A DNA stretch of 64,000 nt from G965215225 sp965215225 (lineage in GTDB: Bacteria; Pseudomonadota; Gammaproteobacteria; CBDBNL01; JAAOII01): assembly GCA_965215225.1 (NCBI GenBank), contig OZ244039.1:62001-126000 (forward strand). The letters run 5' to 3'. Shown in pieces: positions 25,551 through 35,580 of the stretch (the first letter of the stretch is position 1; the number at the start of each line of letters is the position of its first letter). The position numbers and the translations under genes are program-made. Below the pieces are notes generated by a model that did not search any database, had not been told where the DNA came from, and was given only the letters and a program-made list of their open reading frames with translations.

Positions 25551-27484
25551 TGAGACCTCTTTGGTCTCCTTCAGCCAACGAGATTGAGAATGCTTGGTCG
25601 ACTCAATTCGCCCGTCAGCTAGGACTAGAAGATTCATCCTATCCCAGCTTACATAGCTGGAGCATCCAGCATCTGCCTCAATTTTGGTCTAGCCTTTGGG
25701 ATGCCGCCAAGCTGAGAGGAGAAAAGGGGGAAGAAATTCTAGACCATCAAGAAGGACAAGACTTCTATCAAGCCAGATGGTTTCCCCAGGCCCGCCTCAA
25801 TTACAGCGATAACATGCTATTTCTCTCCGACTCCCCCGCCGCCATTCGTTTTAGCGGCGAAAATGGCGAGCGACAACAATGGAGTAGGGAAGAACTCAGA
25901 GAAGAGACCTTGAGGTGCGCAGCCGCCTTGAAGGCTTGTGGAATTGGTAAAGGAGATGTGGTAGCAGGCTATTTACCAAATCTGCCTCAAACCATTATTG
26001 GCGCGCTTGCCTGTGGCTGGATAGGCGCCATCTGGTCGTCTTGTTCACCAGATTTTGGCGTGCAAGGGGTCTTAGATAGATTCGGTCAGATTAAACCGCG
26101 CTTGCTATTCACTACTAGCCACTATCACTATAAGGGTAAGAAATATGATATGGCAGACCGAGTGGCAACCATAGGGGCGCAGCTGAAAGAGCTGGAACAA
26201 ATAGTATTCATTGGCGGAGGGGCACAGGAACAGCCAGCCCAATCAAATTGGGACGAGTTCCTAAGTCGAGGAAAAGACAAGCCTCCTTGTGAGATGTTAG
26301 CCTTCGCCCATCCGCTCGTCATAATGTTCTCATCCGGCACCACTGGCAAACCCAAGTGTATAGTTCATAGTCATGGCGGCGTTTTACTAAAGCACCTGAG
26401 CGAACACAAGCTCAACCTTAATCTATCCGACCAGGATAATCTTTTCTATTTCACTACCTGTGGCTGGATGATGTGGAACTGGATGATAAGCGGTCTGCTG
26501 AGCGGGGCTCAGCTAATCTTGTATGATGGCAATCCCTTCTATCCATCGGCACGATGTCTGATAGATCTTTGGCGAGATGAGAAGGTGACTGTTGCCGGCG
26601 TCAGCGCTAAACTACTGGAAGCCATGGCAAAAGCAAAGGTCAGAGCCAAAGGAAGAGAGCTGGCGAGCTTGCGCATGATCTGTTCAACCGGCTCGCCTTT
26701 GAGCAGCCATGGTTTTGACTATGTCTATCAGCACCTAGAACAGGATCTCTGCCTAGCATCCATTTCTGGCGGCACAGATATTATCGGCTGCTTCGTCAGT
26801 GGCACCCCTACCATGCCGGTTTATAGCGGGGAAATCCAGGTTGCCGCCCCAGCTATGGATGTGGCTATCTACAACTCAGCAGGTCAAGCAATAGAAGGAG
26901 AAAAGGGCGAGCTGGTTTGTCGCCAGCCTTTTCCAACAGTGCCGATAAAGTTTTGGGGAGATGACAGCCATCATAGTGCCCTCAAAAAAGCCTATTTTGC
27001 CAAATTTAGCGGGGTATGGACTCAAAGCGACTATGCCGCCAAAACCGATAATGGCGGCTATATCATCTATGGCAGATCCGACACCACCCTCAATCCTGGC
27101 GGCGTTCGTATAGGCACAGCCGAGATCTATCGCGCCTTAGAGCCGCTGGCAGAACTGAGCGACTCTCTAGTAGTAGAACAACAATGGCAACAAACCAGTC
27201 GGATGATCCTGTTTGTCGTAATGAACCAAGGCAACAGCCTTGACCAAGAGCTCAGAACCAAAATATGCCAGCGCCTCAGAGACACCTTATCTCCTCGCCA
27301 CCTCCCCGCCAAAATCATTGCAGTCCCAGATCTGCCTCGCACTGTCAGCGGCAAGCTGTCCGAAATTGCAGTGCGCGATTGTATTAACCAATCCCCACCC
27401 ACTAATACCGGCGCCCTTGCCAATCCTGAATCCTTGGCGCACTTCATCAACCTAACCGAGCTTAACGACTCACCAGAAGAATAA
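25550..27484 (+). CDS. Acetoacetate-CoA ligase (acetoacetyl-CoA synthetase)
   Basis: 644-residue adenylate-forming enzyme that activates acetoacetate to acetoacetyl-CoA. Motifs: the AMP-binding P-loop IMFSSGTTGKPKCIVHSHGG; FYFTTCGWMMWNWMISGL, which is typical of this family; GGTDIIGCF; YGRSDTTLNPGGVRIGTAEIYR; and the catalytic lysine region LPRTVSGKLSEIAVRD. The N-terminus (LWSPSANEIENAWSTQFARQLG) also fits acetoacetyl-CoA synthetase over acetyl-CoA synthetase. GTG start overlapping the gltA stop. Confidence 0.9.
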   Translation: MRPLWSPSANEIENAWSTQFARQLGLEDSSYPSLHSWSIQHLPQFWSSLWDAAKLRGEKGEEILDHQEGQDFYQARWFPQARLNYSDNMLFLSDSPAAIRFSGENGERQQWSREELREETLRCAAALKACGIGKGDVVAGYLPNLPQTIIGALACGWIGAIWSSCSPDFGVQGVLDRFGQIKPRLLFTTSHYHYKGKKYDMADRVATIGAQLKELEQIVFIGGGAQEQPAQSNWDEFLSRGKDKPPCEMLAFAHPLVIMFSSGTTGKPKCIVHSHGGVLLKHLSEHKLNLNLSDQDNLFYFTTCGWMMWNWMISGLLSGAQLILYDGNPFYPSARCLIDLWRDEKVTVAGVSAKLLEAMAKAKVRAKGRELASLRMICSTGSPLSSHGFDYVYQHLEQDLCLASISGGTDIIGCFVSGTPTMPVYSGEIQVAAPAMDVAIYNSAGQAIEGEKGELVCRQPFPTVPIKFWGDDSHHSALKKAYFAKFSGVWTQSDYAAKTDNGGYIIYGRSDTTLNPGGVRIGTAEIYRALEPLAELSDSLVVEQQWQQTSRMILFVVMNQGNSLDQELRTKICQRLRDTLSPRHLPAKIIAVPDLPRTVSGKLSEIAVRDCINQSPPTNTGALANPESLAHFINLTELNDSPEE

Positions 27485-27498
27485 GACGCCTCATCCCC

Positions 27499-28539
27499 TT
27501 GGTGACCGGTCTGCCCGGTCTGATTGTTGCCCAGTGGCTAGCCTTCCCGCTGCCTAGCTTGCTGGGCCCTATGATCTTCAACGCCCTCCTCTGTCTCATA
27601 GACATCAGGTTGAAAGTCAACAATCTTGTCTTAATACCGGTCTTTGCCATCATTGGTTGGCAATTAGGCAGCCGCTTCTCTCCCGAGATTGTGTCCCTAT
27701 TATCCCGCTGGCTAACCGCGGCCGGCTTCTTGGTAGGATGGATTGTCCTTTCTACTCTTATAGGCGCAGCCTATCTTGTCTGGGTAGCAAGATACGATAG
27801 GGCGACCTCTATATATGCTTCCTTGCCAGGCGGCCTAGCAAGCATCATTTCCTTCCTCCACGAAACCAACACTAATCACCGTCAGGTAATAGTGGTTCAA
27901 ACTATTCGGGTGTTTATAGTTGTAGGGCTCCTGCCCTTTATCTTTGCGCTGCTCTGGTACGAACCCCAAGCAATAAAGCTGGAACTAGATAACTCTTTCG
28001 CCTTAACCGATTGGATCCAAGAGCTAGTGCCCTGGTTACTAATGATAGTAATATCCATCGTGGTGATACTCCTGCTTTATTTGTTGCACATTCCCACCTC
28101 TCACCTGCTAGGAAGCACTTTGATCTCCGCCATATTTCACACTAAGGGATGGCTTACTGTCCCCATGCCTGATATCCTGTTGCTTGTTGCCCTTTATGTT
28201 CTCGGCTGTGTGATAGGAAGCCGTTTCTCTGGTTCTAGTTGGAACGAGTTAGCCCATATAGGAAAGCATGCGGTGGTAATCTCTCTCATACTCCTAGCCG
28301 CTTCTGTCCTCGGCGCCTTATTATGTGCTCACTGGCTTGACCTGAACCTTCTCGCCATGCTACTTGCTTTTGTCCCTGGCGGCGTTCATGAGATGACCAT
28401 CATAGCCTTTGCCTATGATATAGATCCCATCTTTGTCGCATTTATGCATCTGATACGTCTGGTAGCCATTATTTTTTCATTGCCCCTTCTCGCTGTCCTG
28501 CTACGCCAGACCCGCTCTTCTATCAAGGATATAGACTAG
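27499..28539 (+). CDS. AbrB-family (AbrB duplication) membrane protein
   Basis: 346-residue integral membrane protein with about ten hydrophobic helices in two similar halves: LPGLIVAQWLAFPLPSLLGPMIFN with ARYDRATSIYASLPGGLASI, and LHIPTSHLLGSTLISAIFH with LLAFVPGGVHEMTIIAFAYD. The repeated PGG segments are the hallmark of the family often annotated as AbrB or putative ammonia monooxygenase. It is not the DNA-binding AbrB. Function is not established; a transporter is plausible. The start is uncertain (TTG 27499 or GTG 27502). It lies 15 bases after the acetoacetyl-CoA synthetase gene, and its 3' end has been copied downstream. Confidence 0.8.
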   Translation: MVTGLPGLIVAQWLAFPLPSLLGPMIFNALLCLIDIRLKVNNLVLIPVFAIIGWQLGSRFSPEIVSLLSRWLTAAGFLVGWIVLSTLIGAAYLVWVARYDRATSIYASLPGGLASIISFLHETNTNHRQVIVVQTIRVFIVVGLLPFIFALLWYEPQAIKLELDNSFALTDWIQELVPWLLMIVISIVVILLLYLLHIPTSHLLGSTLISAIFHTKGWLTVPMPDILLLVALYVLGCVIGSRFSGSSWNELAHIGKHAVVISLILLAASVLGALLCAHWLDLNLLAMLLAFVPGGVHEMTIIAFAYDIDPIFVAFMHLIRLVAIIFSLPLLAVLLRQTRSSIKDID

Positions 28540-28995
28540 AACAAAACAAATCTAGTTAGAGCTCATCTGCCGCATCCAAAAACCACCAACCTCGCTAACC
28601 CCCATTCAAAAACTACCAGCCACGCCAGTCCCCATTCAAAACCATCAGCCACGCCAGTCCCCATTCAAAACCATCAGCCACGCCAGTCCCCATTCAAAAC
28701 CATCAGCCACGCCAGTCCCCATTCAAAACCATCTGATACGCCTGGTAGCCATTATTTTTTCATTACCCCTTCTTGCTGTTCTGCTACGCCAAACCCGCTC
28801 TTCTATCAAGGATATAGACTGAATTGAGTAGCCAACCAAAAACCACCAGCCACGCCATTCCTCCTTCAAATATCCACGAGGGGCTAAGTCAAAGCAAGTT
28901 GTCAAGAGCGACGGGAGTGCCGTTTCGGTTGAGAGGGTGAAGAGTTCGGTTGAGGCTGTTGAAGCTGAGGGGCTAAGTCAAAACCGGTCGGCAGT
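28540..28995. repeat. Repeats and duplicated AbrB-gene tail
   Basis: Four 29-bp tandem copies around CAAAACCATCAGCCACGCC occupy about 28615-28730. 28730-28820 copies the last 91 bases or so of the AbrB-type gene (28447-28537), stop codon included. The remainder is degenerate GLUG 3'-end sequence. No gene is seen. Confidence 0.85.
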
Positions 28996-31299
28996 TCAGG
29001 GAAGCAGCTCATCTAAACGGGTTCGGTTTAATTGGGGTTTGGCAGGCGTCCCCTCCAAATACCACCAGCTACGCCATTCATCAGGTTCTATGGGAGTGCA
29101 GCGAATGGCAGGATACTCCATATTGGTGCCGAAATCCCAAACGCGATTACTAGGATCTCGTTCATCCGCCTCAATGCTCCCACTATTATCCTCATCACAC
29201 CAAACCGCCAATGGCACATCCTCATCACCAAAGATACCCATATCCTTGGTCCAATTAGCATAAATCCCTGTATAGTCGGTTGGATTGCGAAGTTCAATAG
29301 TAGTCTTAGGCTCACCAATGTTCTCACTATCGACACTAGTGACACCACTAGTATCACTATCCCAATAGGAAGCAACTCCAGAAGCCCCGGTTCCTCCCCC
29401 AGCCAGCATAGCGACCTTATTGCCTGAAACTACATAAGAATAAGCAACCTTGCCATCGACAAAGGATCCCACCAGACCGCCTACACCACTAAGCCCCCCA
29501 CTCACCTCACCCATCACAACCGCAGAAGAAGTAATATTAGCCAATGGACCAACCCCCACCAGACCGCCTACACCACTAAGCCCCCCACTGACTTCAGCCA
29601 TTACCACCGAAGAAGAATGAATCCGAGCTAATTGACCCTGCCCCACCAGACCGCCTACATGACTTATTAGAGCACTACCCTTCCCTCTCACCTCATCCAC
29701 CACAACCGAGGAAGAATGAATCCGAGCCGAGTCACCTCGCCCCACCAGACCGCCTATTCTATTATCCCCGCTCACGCTACCTGCCACAACCAAAGAAGAA
29801 TAGACCCGAGCCGAATCACCCCACCCCACCAGACCACCTACACTACTACTTCCACTCACCTCACCCACCACAACCGCAGAAGAAGTAATATTAGCCAATG
29901 GACCAACCCCCACCAGACCGCCTACATTAGTATTATCTCCGCTCACCTCAGCTACCACAACCGAAGAAGAATGAATCCGAGCATCTTCACCATCCCCCAC
30001 CAGACCGCCTACTCTACTCCTACCTATCACTGACTCAGCACTAAGAGTCAGATTGCGAATCTCCGAATTCCCAGCTATATGCCCAAACAAACCCACACAA
30101 TCCTCGTCTGAACGACTAATGTTCAAATCACTAATCGTCCAGCCATTGCCTTCAAATATCCCACTGAAAGCATCTCCATGACATTCAAGCTCATTATTAT
30201 TTGTATCATGACCCAAGGGTTGCCAGCCTTTGCCTCCTTCATTATCCGCATAGGCCGCAAGACTGATATTCCTAACCAGCTCATAGCCAGAACAAATATT
30301 AGTGCCACCACCATCAACACAACCAGAAGTATTAAGTGTCCCGTCCATTATTCGCCGCCGACCACTACCATCTAAAGCATAACGAACCCAATCCAATTCC
30401 GCCGCTGTGGCTAGCTCTATCAACCCATCCCCATCATCATCTAGGTCCGCCCCATCCATTGTCCCATCATTATCACAATCAGCTACTAGGACACACCCAG
30501 CTGCCTCATCACTATCTCGGACACCATCATTATCATCATCCTCATCCACACTATCCGCCCGGCCATCCCCATCTGTATTCAAACCCGACCGAATGCCACC
30601 GCCTTCGTGGTCTGCCTCATTAGCTTGCCAAACAAACACTATCCTTACCTCTCGCTCCTCGCCATCACTAAGAATCCCTATAATCGCAAACTTCCAATCG
30701 CGGTCGGCTAGTCCAGTAAAATCATAGCTGCTGTCATCAGCAAATTCGCTTATGTCGATATCTTTCTCTACAGGAGTCCCGCTTCCACTAGTTGCCGTGA
30801 TCTTCAAAGAAGTGAAATTGCCAAAGTCTGATTGATTGCCTATACGAAAACCACCGCTTATGGGAGCAAAAGTGAGTGCCACATCAAAAGATTCCGAGCT
30901 GCCATTTTCGCCGTTTCCTTCGCCATCCCCACCGGTTCCCGGGCCACCAACCATCGAACCATTGCCTTCCGAATCACCTCCCATCGAACCATTGTCCATC
31001 GAACGATTGCCCTCCGAACCACCATCTGCCGAACTGCCGTCTCCGCCACCAGCACAAGCAGCAAGAACAACTGATAGGAAACCAACCCCAATCAAAAAGA
31101 AGAGAAACCGCCTCACCTTGCTAAGCAAAAGCCGAGAGCTGCAAGAACCCCGAGAACCCCAAGAGCCTCGAGAACATAGAGAGGCAGACAAACGAACAAC
31201 ACCAACCAGCCCCAAAGAACAAAATAGTCTGGTTATGTTGAAAGGTTTAATGCTAAGGTCTTGCTTCATTAAAGAGATTATAGCATGAATCCCTATCAT
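28996..31299 (-). CDS. GLUG-repeat surface lipoprotein 2
   Basis: 767 residues, paralogue of the gene at 14785. Lipobox LAAC is in VRRFLFFLIGVGFLSVVLAAC, after a long Arg/Ser-rich N-terminal region. A variable Gly/Ser/Asn low-complexity linker (repeated MDNGSMGGDSEGNGSM-like units) follows. Then the conserved beta domain (LTFAPISGGFRIGNQSDFGNF), shortened Asp-rich calcium repeats (NTDGDGRADSVDEDDDNDGV), seven GLUG units, and the YPAIRCTPIEPDEWRSWWYL tail. It differs from copy 1 mainly in linker and in repeat number, as expected for repeat-driven variation. It starts 175 bases from the GLUG 3 stop, on the same strand. Confidence 0.85.
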   Translation of the reverse strand: MIGIHAIISLMKQDLSIKPFNITRLFCSLGLVGVVRLSASLCSRGSWGSRGSCSSRLLLSKVRRFLFFLIGVGFLSVVLAACAGGGDGSSADGGSEGNRSMDNGSMGGDSEGNGSMVGGPGTGGDGEGNGENGSSESFDVALTFAPISGGFRIGNQSDFGNFTSLKITATSGSGTPVEKDIDISEFADDSSYDFTGLADRDWKFAIIGILSDGEEREVRIVFVWQANEADHEGGGIRSGLNTDGDGRADSVDEDDDNDGVRDSDEAAGCVLVADCDNDGTMDGADLDDDGDGLIELATAAELDWVRYALDGSGRRRIMDGTLNTSGCVDGGGTNICSGYELVRNISLAAYADNEGGKGWQPLGHDTNNNELECHGDAFSGIFEGNGWTISDLNISRSDEDCVGLFGHIAGNSEIRNLTLSAESVIGRSRVGGLVGDGEDARIHSSSVVVAEVSGDNTNVGGLVGVGPLANITSSAVVVGEVSGSSSVGGLVGWGDSARVYSSLVVAGSVSGDNRIGGLVGRGDSARIHSSSVVVDEVRGKGSALISHVGGLVGQGQLARIHSSSVVMAEVSGGLSGVGGLVGVGPLANITSSAVVMGEVSGGLSGVGGLVGSFVDGKVAYSYVVSGNKVAMLAGGGTGASGVASYWDSDTSGVTSVDSENIGEPKTTIELRNPTDYTGIYANWTKDMGIFGDEDVPLAVWCDEDNSGSIEADERDPSNRVWDFGTNMEYPAIRCTPIEPDEWRSWWYLEGTPAKPQLNRTRLDELLP

Positions 31300-31440
31300 A
31301 AGTGCACAACCCGTTTAGACGGATTGAACAATCCCATCTCTGCATAATAACAGAGAGGTCTCGGGTAAGAGACGCCCATCTAGCAGAGAAAGAACGAGCG
31401 ATAATAAAAGAAAAACGAGAGGCTAAGTCAAAGCAAGTTG
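31285..31440 (+). mobile_element. IS30-type 5' end remnant
   Basis: CATAAGTGCACAACCCG, CAATCCCATCTCTGC, AACAGAGAGGTCTCG and AGAAAGAACGAGCGATAAT follow the order of the 5' end of the IS30-type element at 52832 (terminal region, then the start of the transposase), in degenerate form. Confidence 0.6.
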
Positions 31441-31473
31441 TCAGGAACCATGGGAGCGCCGTTTCGATCGAAG

Positions 31474-33672
31474 CTAAGGAAGCCGCTCGTCTAAACGGGT
31501 CCGGTTTAATTGAGGTTTGTCAGTCGCATTCAAGAACCACCAGCTACGCCATTCGGCTGGAGTTATCGGAGTGCATTCAATAGCAGGATATTCCATATTG
31601 GTGCCAAAATCCCAGATACGATTGTCATCGCTTCTTTCATCCACTTCAATGCTCCCACTATTATCCTCATCACACCAAACCGCCAATGGCACATCCTCAT
31701 CACCAAAGATACCCATATCCTTGGTCCAATTAGCATAAATCCCTGTATAGTCGGTTGGATTGCGAAGCTCATCGCTGGTCTTCGGCTCACCAATGTTCCT
31801 ACTTTCGACACTAGTGATACCACTAGTATCACTGTCCCAATAGGAAGCATTTCCAGTCCCGCCTGTACTCCCAACCAGCATAGCGACCTTATTGCCTGAG
31901 ACTACATAAGAATAAGCAACCTTGCCAGAACTAAAGCTTCCCGCCAGACCACCTACAAAAGCAGTCCCGCTCACCTTAGCTGAAACAACTGAAGAAGAAT
32001 GAATCCGAGCCGATGCACCCTGCCCCATCAGACCGCCCACAGAACTAAGAACGTCGTCCCCGCTCACCTCAGCTGCCACAACCGAAGAAGAAGTAATCCG
32101 AGCCGATCGGCCAACCCCTACCAGACCGCCTATAGTATTATCCCCGCTCACCTCAGCTGCCACAACCGAAGAAGAAGTAATCCGAGTCGATGGACCATTC
32201 CCCACCAGACCGCCTATAGCATCACCCCCGCTCAGCTCACCCACCACAACCGATGAAGAATGAATCTGAGCCGAGCGACCGTCCCCGACCAGACCGCCTA
32301 TACTCTGCACACCCATCACCTCACCCACCACAACCGCAGAAGAAGTAATATTAGCCGATTCACCATCGCCTACCAGACCGCCCACTCTATTCCTACCTAT
32401 CACTGACTCAGCACTAAGAGTCAGATTGCGAATCTCTGAATTGGCAGCTATATGCCCAAACAAACCTACGCAATCCTCACCTGAACGACTAATGCTTAAA
32501 TCACTAATCATAAAGCCATTGCCTTCAAAAGTCCCACTGAAAGCAGCTCCTTGACATCCAGTTGCAGAACTCATATCCTGACCCAAAGGTTGCCAGCCTG
32601 AACTGCCATATTCAGTGGCAATATAGTCGGCAAGACTGATATTCCTAACCAGCTCATAACCAGAACAAATATTAGTGCCACCGCCATCAACACAGCCAGA
32701 AGTATTAAGTGTCCCACCCATTATTCGCCGCCGACCACTGCCATCTAGAGCATAGCGAACCTCATCCAATTCCGCCGCTGTGGCTAGCTCTATCAACCCA
32801 TCCCCATCATCATCTAGGTCCGCTCCATCCATTGCCCCATCAGTATCACAATCAGCTACTAGGACACACCCAGCTGCCTCATCACTATCTCGGACACCAT
32901 CATTATCATCATCCTCATCCACACTATCCGCTCGCCTATCTTCATCCGTATCCAGCCCTGACCGAATGCCATTATTGCCATGATCTTGCCTATTCTCATC
33001 CCAAACAAAAACTATCCTCACCTCCCGCTCCTCGCCATCACTAAGAACTCCTATAATCGCAAACTTCCAATCGCGGTCAGCTAGTCCAGTAAAATCATAG
33101 CTGTCATCAGCAAATTCGCCTATGTCGATATTTGCCTCTTCTACTACCGACCCACTTCCACTGGTTGCCGTGATCTTCAAAGAAGTGAAATTGCCAAATG
33201 CCGAGTGGTTGTCGATGCGAAAACCACCGCTTATGGGAGCAAAAGTGAGATGCACATCAAAAGATTCCGACTCACCATTTCCCTGATTACCGACCATCGA
33301 ACCATCTCCTACCGAACCATTGTCCATCGAACGATTGTCTGTCGGTGGTTCACCGTTCATCGAACCATCACCACCCGAATCGCTGGCTCCGCCGCCAGCA
33401 CAAGCCATAAGAACAACCGATAAGAAACCAACCCCAACCAAAAAGAAGAGAAACCGCCTCATCTTGCTAAGCAAAAGATGAGAGCTGTGAGAACTCCGAG
33501 AGCCCCAATAACCCCGAGAACCCTGAAAGCCCCAAGAGCTCCAAGAATATGGGGAGGCAGGCAAACGAACAATACCAACCAGCCCCAAAACAGAAAATGG
33601 TCTGGTCGTATTGAAAGGTTTAATGCTAAAGTCTTGCTTCATTAAAGAAATTATAGCATGAATCCCTATCAT
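31474..33672 (-). CDS. GLUG-repeat surface lipoprotein 3
   Basis: 732 residues, closest to copy 2 (identical MIGIHAIISLMKQD N-terminus and almost identical tail). Signal segment MRRFLFFLVGVGFLSVVLMAC with lipobox LMAC, then a Gly/Asn linker, beta domain LTFAPISGGFRIDNHSAFGNF and Asp repeats (DTDEDRRADSVDEDDDNDGV). Six GLUG units follow, then a tail ending PQLNRTRLDERLP. Long stretches of near-identity with copy 2, alternating with differing GLUG units, suggest gene conversion between the tandem pair. Confidence 0.85.
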   Translation of the reverse strand: MIGIHAIISLMKQDFSIKPFNTTRPFSVLGLVGIVRLPASPYSWSSWGFQGSRGYWGSRSSHSSHLLLSKMRRFLFFLVGVGFLSVVLMACAGGGASDSGGDGSMNGEPPTDNRSMDNGSVGDGSMVGNQGNGESESFDVHLTFAPISGGFRIDNHSAFGNFTSLKITATSGSGSVVEEANIDIGEFADDSYDFTGLADRDWKFAIIGVLSDGEEREVRIVFVWDENRQDHGNNGIRSGLDTDEDRRADSVDEDDDNDGVRDSDEAAGCVLVADCDTDGAMDGADLDDDGDGLIELATAAELDEVRYALDGSGRRRIMGGTLNTSGCVDGGGTNICSGYELVRNISLADYIATEYGSSGWQPLGQDMSSATGCQGAAFSGTFEGNGFMISDLSISRSGEDCVGLFGHIAANSEIRNLTLSAESVIGRNRVGGLVGDGESANITSSAVVVGEVMGVQSIGGLVGDGRSAQIHSSSVVVGELSGGDAIGGLVGNGPSTRITSSSVVAAEVSGDNTIGGLVGVGRSARITSSSVVAAEVSGDDVLSSVGGLMGQGASARIHSSSVVSAKVSGTAFVGGLAGSFSSGKVAYSYVVSGNKVAMLVGSTGGTGNASYWDSDTSGITSVESRNIGEPKTSDELRNPTDYTGIYANWTKDMGIFGDEDVPLAVWCDEDNSGSIEVDERSDDNRIWDFGTNMEYPAIECTPITPAEWRSWWFLNATDKPQLNRTRLDERLP

Positions 33673-34620
33673 AAGTGCGCAACCTGTTTAGACAGATTTG
33701 CCATTCCATCTCAGCATAACAACAGAGAGGTCTCGTATAAGAAGCGCCCATCTAGCAGAGAAAGAACGAGCGATGATAGAAAAAGTGAGAAAAGGAAAAA
33801 CGAGTGATGGTAAGAAAGTGAGGGAAGAAAAAATGGCGATGATAGAAAAATTGAGGAGAGGGAAACTAGCGATGATAGAAAAAGTGAGAAAAGAAAGAAC
33901 GAGTGATGGTAAGAAAGTGAGGGAAGAAAAAATGGCGATGATAGAAAAATTGAGGAGAGAAAGAACGAGCGATGGTAGAAGAAATAAGGAAAGAAAGAGC
34001 GAGCGATGATAGAAAAAGTGAGAAAAGGAAAAACGAGTGATGGTAAGAAAGTGAGGGAAGAAAAAATGGGCGATGATAGAAAAAGTGAGAAAAGGAAAAA
34101 CGAGTGATGGTAAGAAAATGAGGGAAGAAAAAATGGGCGATGATAAAAAAAAGTGCGAAAAGAAAGAACGAGTGATGGTAGGAAAGTGAGGGAAGAAAAA
34201 ATGGGCGATGATGAAAAAAAGTGAGAAAAGAAAGAACGAGTGATGGTAAGAAAATGAGGGAAGAAAAAATGGGCGATGATAAAAAAAAGTGCGAAAAGAA
34301 AGAACGAGTGATGGTAGGAAAGTGAGGGAAGAAAAAATGGCGATGATAAAAAAAAGTGAGGAAAGAAAGAACGAGTGATGGTAGGAAAGTGAGGGAAGAA
34401 AAAATGGGCGATGATAAAAAAAGTGAGAAAAGAAAGAACGAGTGATGGTAGGAAAGTGAGGGAAGAAAGGACAGATGATAATGGAAAAAATGAGAAAAGT
34501 GAGGGAAGGGGCATGCGTTTTATAGCTCGGCGCTTAGATCCCTGTTCTTCTTTTATCAGCCTCCCATCAGCCCCCCATCAGCCGAGAAACTCAGCGAGGC
34601 AGATTATAATTTAGCATCAG
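33660..34620 (+). repeat. Amplified IS30-type remnant (about 60-66-bp tandem repeats)
   Basis: It starts as a degenerate IS30 5' end (33665-33765). A purine-rich unit (GATGATAGAAAAAGTGAG, AAAGAACGAGTGATGG, AAAGTGAGGGAAG) then repeats about a dozen times to 34510. IS30 sequence resumes (ATGCGTTTTATAGCTCGGCG, then CTTAGATC; compare RFIARRLD of the transposase). Thus the codons for MIEKMRREGKS have been expanded. Two copies of CCGAGAAACTCAGCGAGG follow (34577-34680). Open frames here on both strands are repeat by-products. Confidence 0.8.
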
Positions 34621-34681
34621 GCTCATCCGTGTCTTCCTTGCGCCGAGAAACTCAGCGAGGTAGATTATAATTTAGCAACGT
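34605..34681 (+). promoter_or_regulatory. Likely dapF promoter (duplicated TATAAT segment)
   Basis: The segment CGAGGCAGATTATAATTTAGC is present twice (ends at about 34615 and 34677 with one base change). The second TATAAT is only about 11 bases before the dapF ATG, so the first copy is the more likely promoter -10. Confidence 0.4.
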
Positions 34682-35524
34682 ATGACAAAGCCTTTTGCCA
34701 AAATGCATGCCCTCAGCAACGATTTTATGTTGGTGGATGCCATTCGTTTCCCCCATAGCTGGACCAAAGCAAAGATAAAAAGACTTGCTAATCGGCGTTC
34801 AGGGGTGGGATTTGATCAGCTCCTCTGTGTTGAACCGCCTTATGATAAAAAAGCGGACTTCTTTATGCGCGTCTATAATTCGGATGGCAGTGAAGCAAGC
34901 CAATGTGGTAATGGGGTCAGGTGCTTCTACCAATATGTCCATAGCCAAGAGCTCACTCAAAGGCGTCAATTAAAGATACAGACCCTCAGCAGAATAATGA
35001 CGGTCGAGCCGGGCAAGGTTACCGGGAGGGTGAGTTGTAATATGGGGGCAGCCGACTTCAACTGGGCGGGTATCTTAGGTTCTGAGCTGGCAAAAAAGCA
35101 GGTGGCAGAACCATTTCGCTTAGAGTTATCAGCCACCAGCTATGAGTCTTATCTTGTCTCCTTCGGCAATCCCCACTGTATCATCCGAGCCAATAGCGCC
35201 AATGAGACGACCAAATTACTAACCCAGCATGGAGCTGAGATAGCGCGCCACCCAGCTTTTGCTGCTGGCATTAATATAGGCTTCGCATATCTAGCGCCAA
35301 CAAGAGACAGCTTGATATTGCGGACCTACGAAAGAGGGGCTGGGCCTACCCTGGCTTGCGGCTCTAATATTTGCGCCACAGCTGCCATAGCCCAAACTCA
35401 ATGGCAGGCAAAGAAGAATTTAATGGTAAAATCTCCCGGTGGAATCGCTGAGGTTAGGCGCGCCGCCGATGGCGATTTCCATTTAGAGAGTCAAGTTCAT
35501 CATGTCTATAATGGTATCTTGTGA
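34682..35524 (+). CDS. dapF: Diaminopimelate epimerase
   Basis: Converts LL- to meso-diaminopimelate for lysine and peptidoglycan synthesis. 280 residues. KMHALSNDFMLVD is the DapF N-terminal signature. Both catalytic cysteines are visible: ASQCGNGVRCF near residue 75 and LACGSNICATA near residue 223. Substrate-binding VSFGNPHCII and TYERGAGPTLACGS are also present. It starts a lysine-related cluster with DUF484 and dapD. Confidence 0.96.
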   Translation: MTKPFAKMHALSNDFMLVDAIRFPHSWTKAKIKRLANRRSGVGFDQLLCVEPPYDKKADFFMRVYNSDGSEASQCGNGVRCFYQYVHSQELTQRRQLKIQTLSRIMTVEPGKVTGRVSCNMGAADFNWAGILGSELAKKQVAEPFRLELSATSYESYLVSFGNPHCIIRANSANETTKLLTQHGAEIARHPAFAAGINIGFAYLAPTRDSLILRTYERGAGPTLACGSNICATAAIAQTQWQAKKNLMVKSPGGIAEVRRAADGDFHLESQVHHVYNGIL

Positions 35525-35580
35525 CTCTATGACTGACGAAACCTATTTCATCCAATAGATATCAATAAAGAAAACAGAAA

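Noticed and set aside
27499..28539. AbrB as a DNA-binding transition-state regulator
   Set aside because: The protein is a multi-span membrane protein of the AbrB-duplication family with no DNA-binding domain.
33711..34514. 267-codon minus-strand frame rich in Phe, Ser, His and Leu
   Set aside because: It is the antisense of the purine-rich IS30-derived array; the composition follows from the repeat and there is no start signal or domain.
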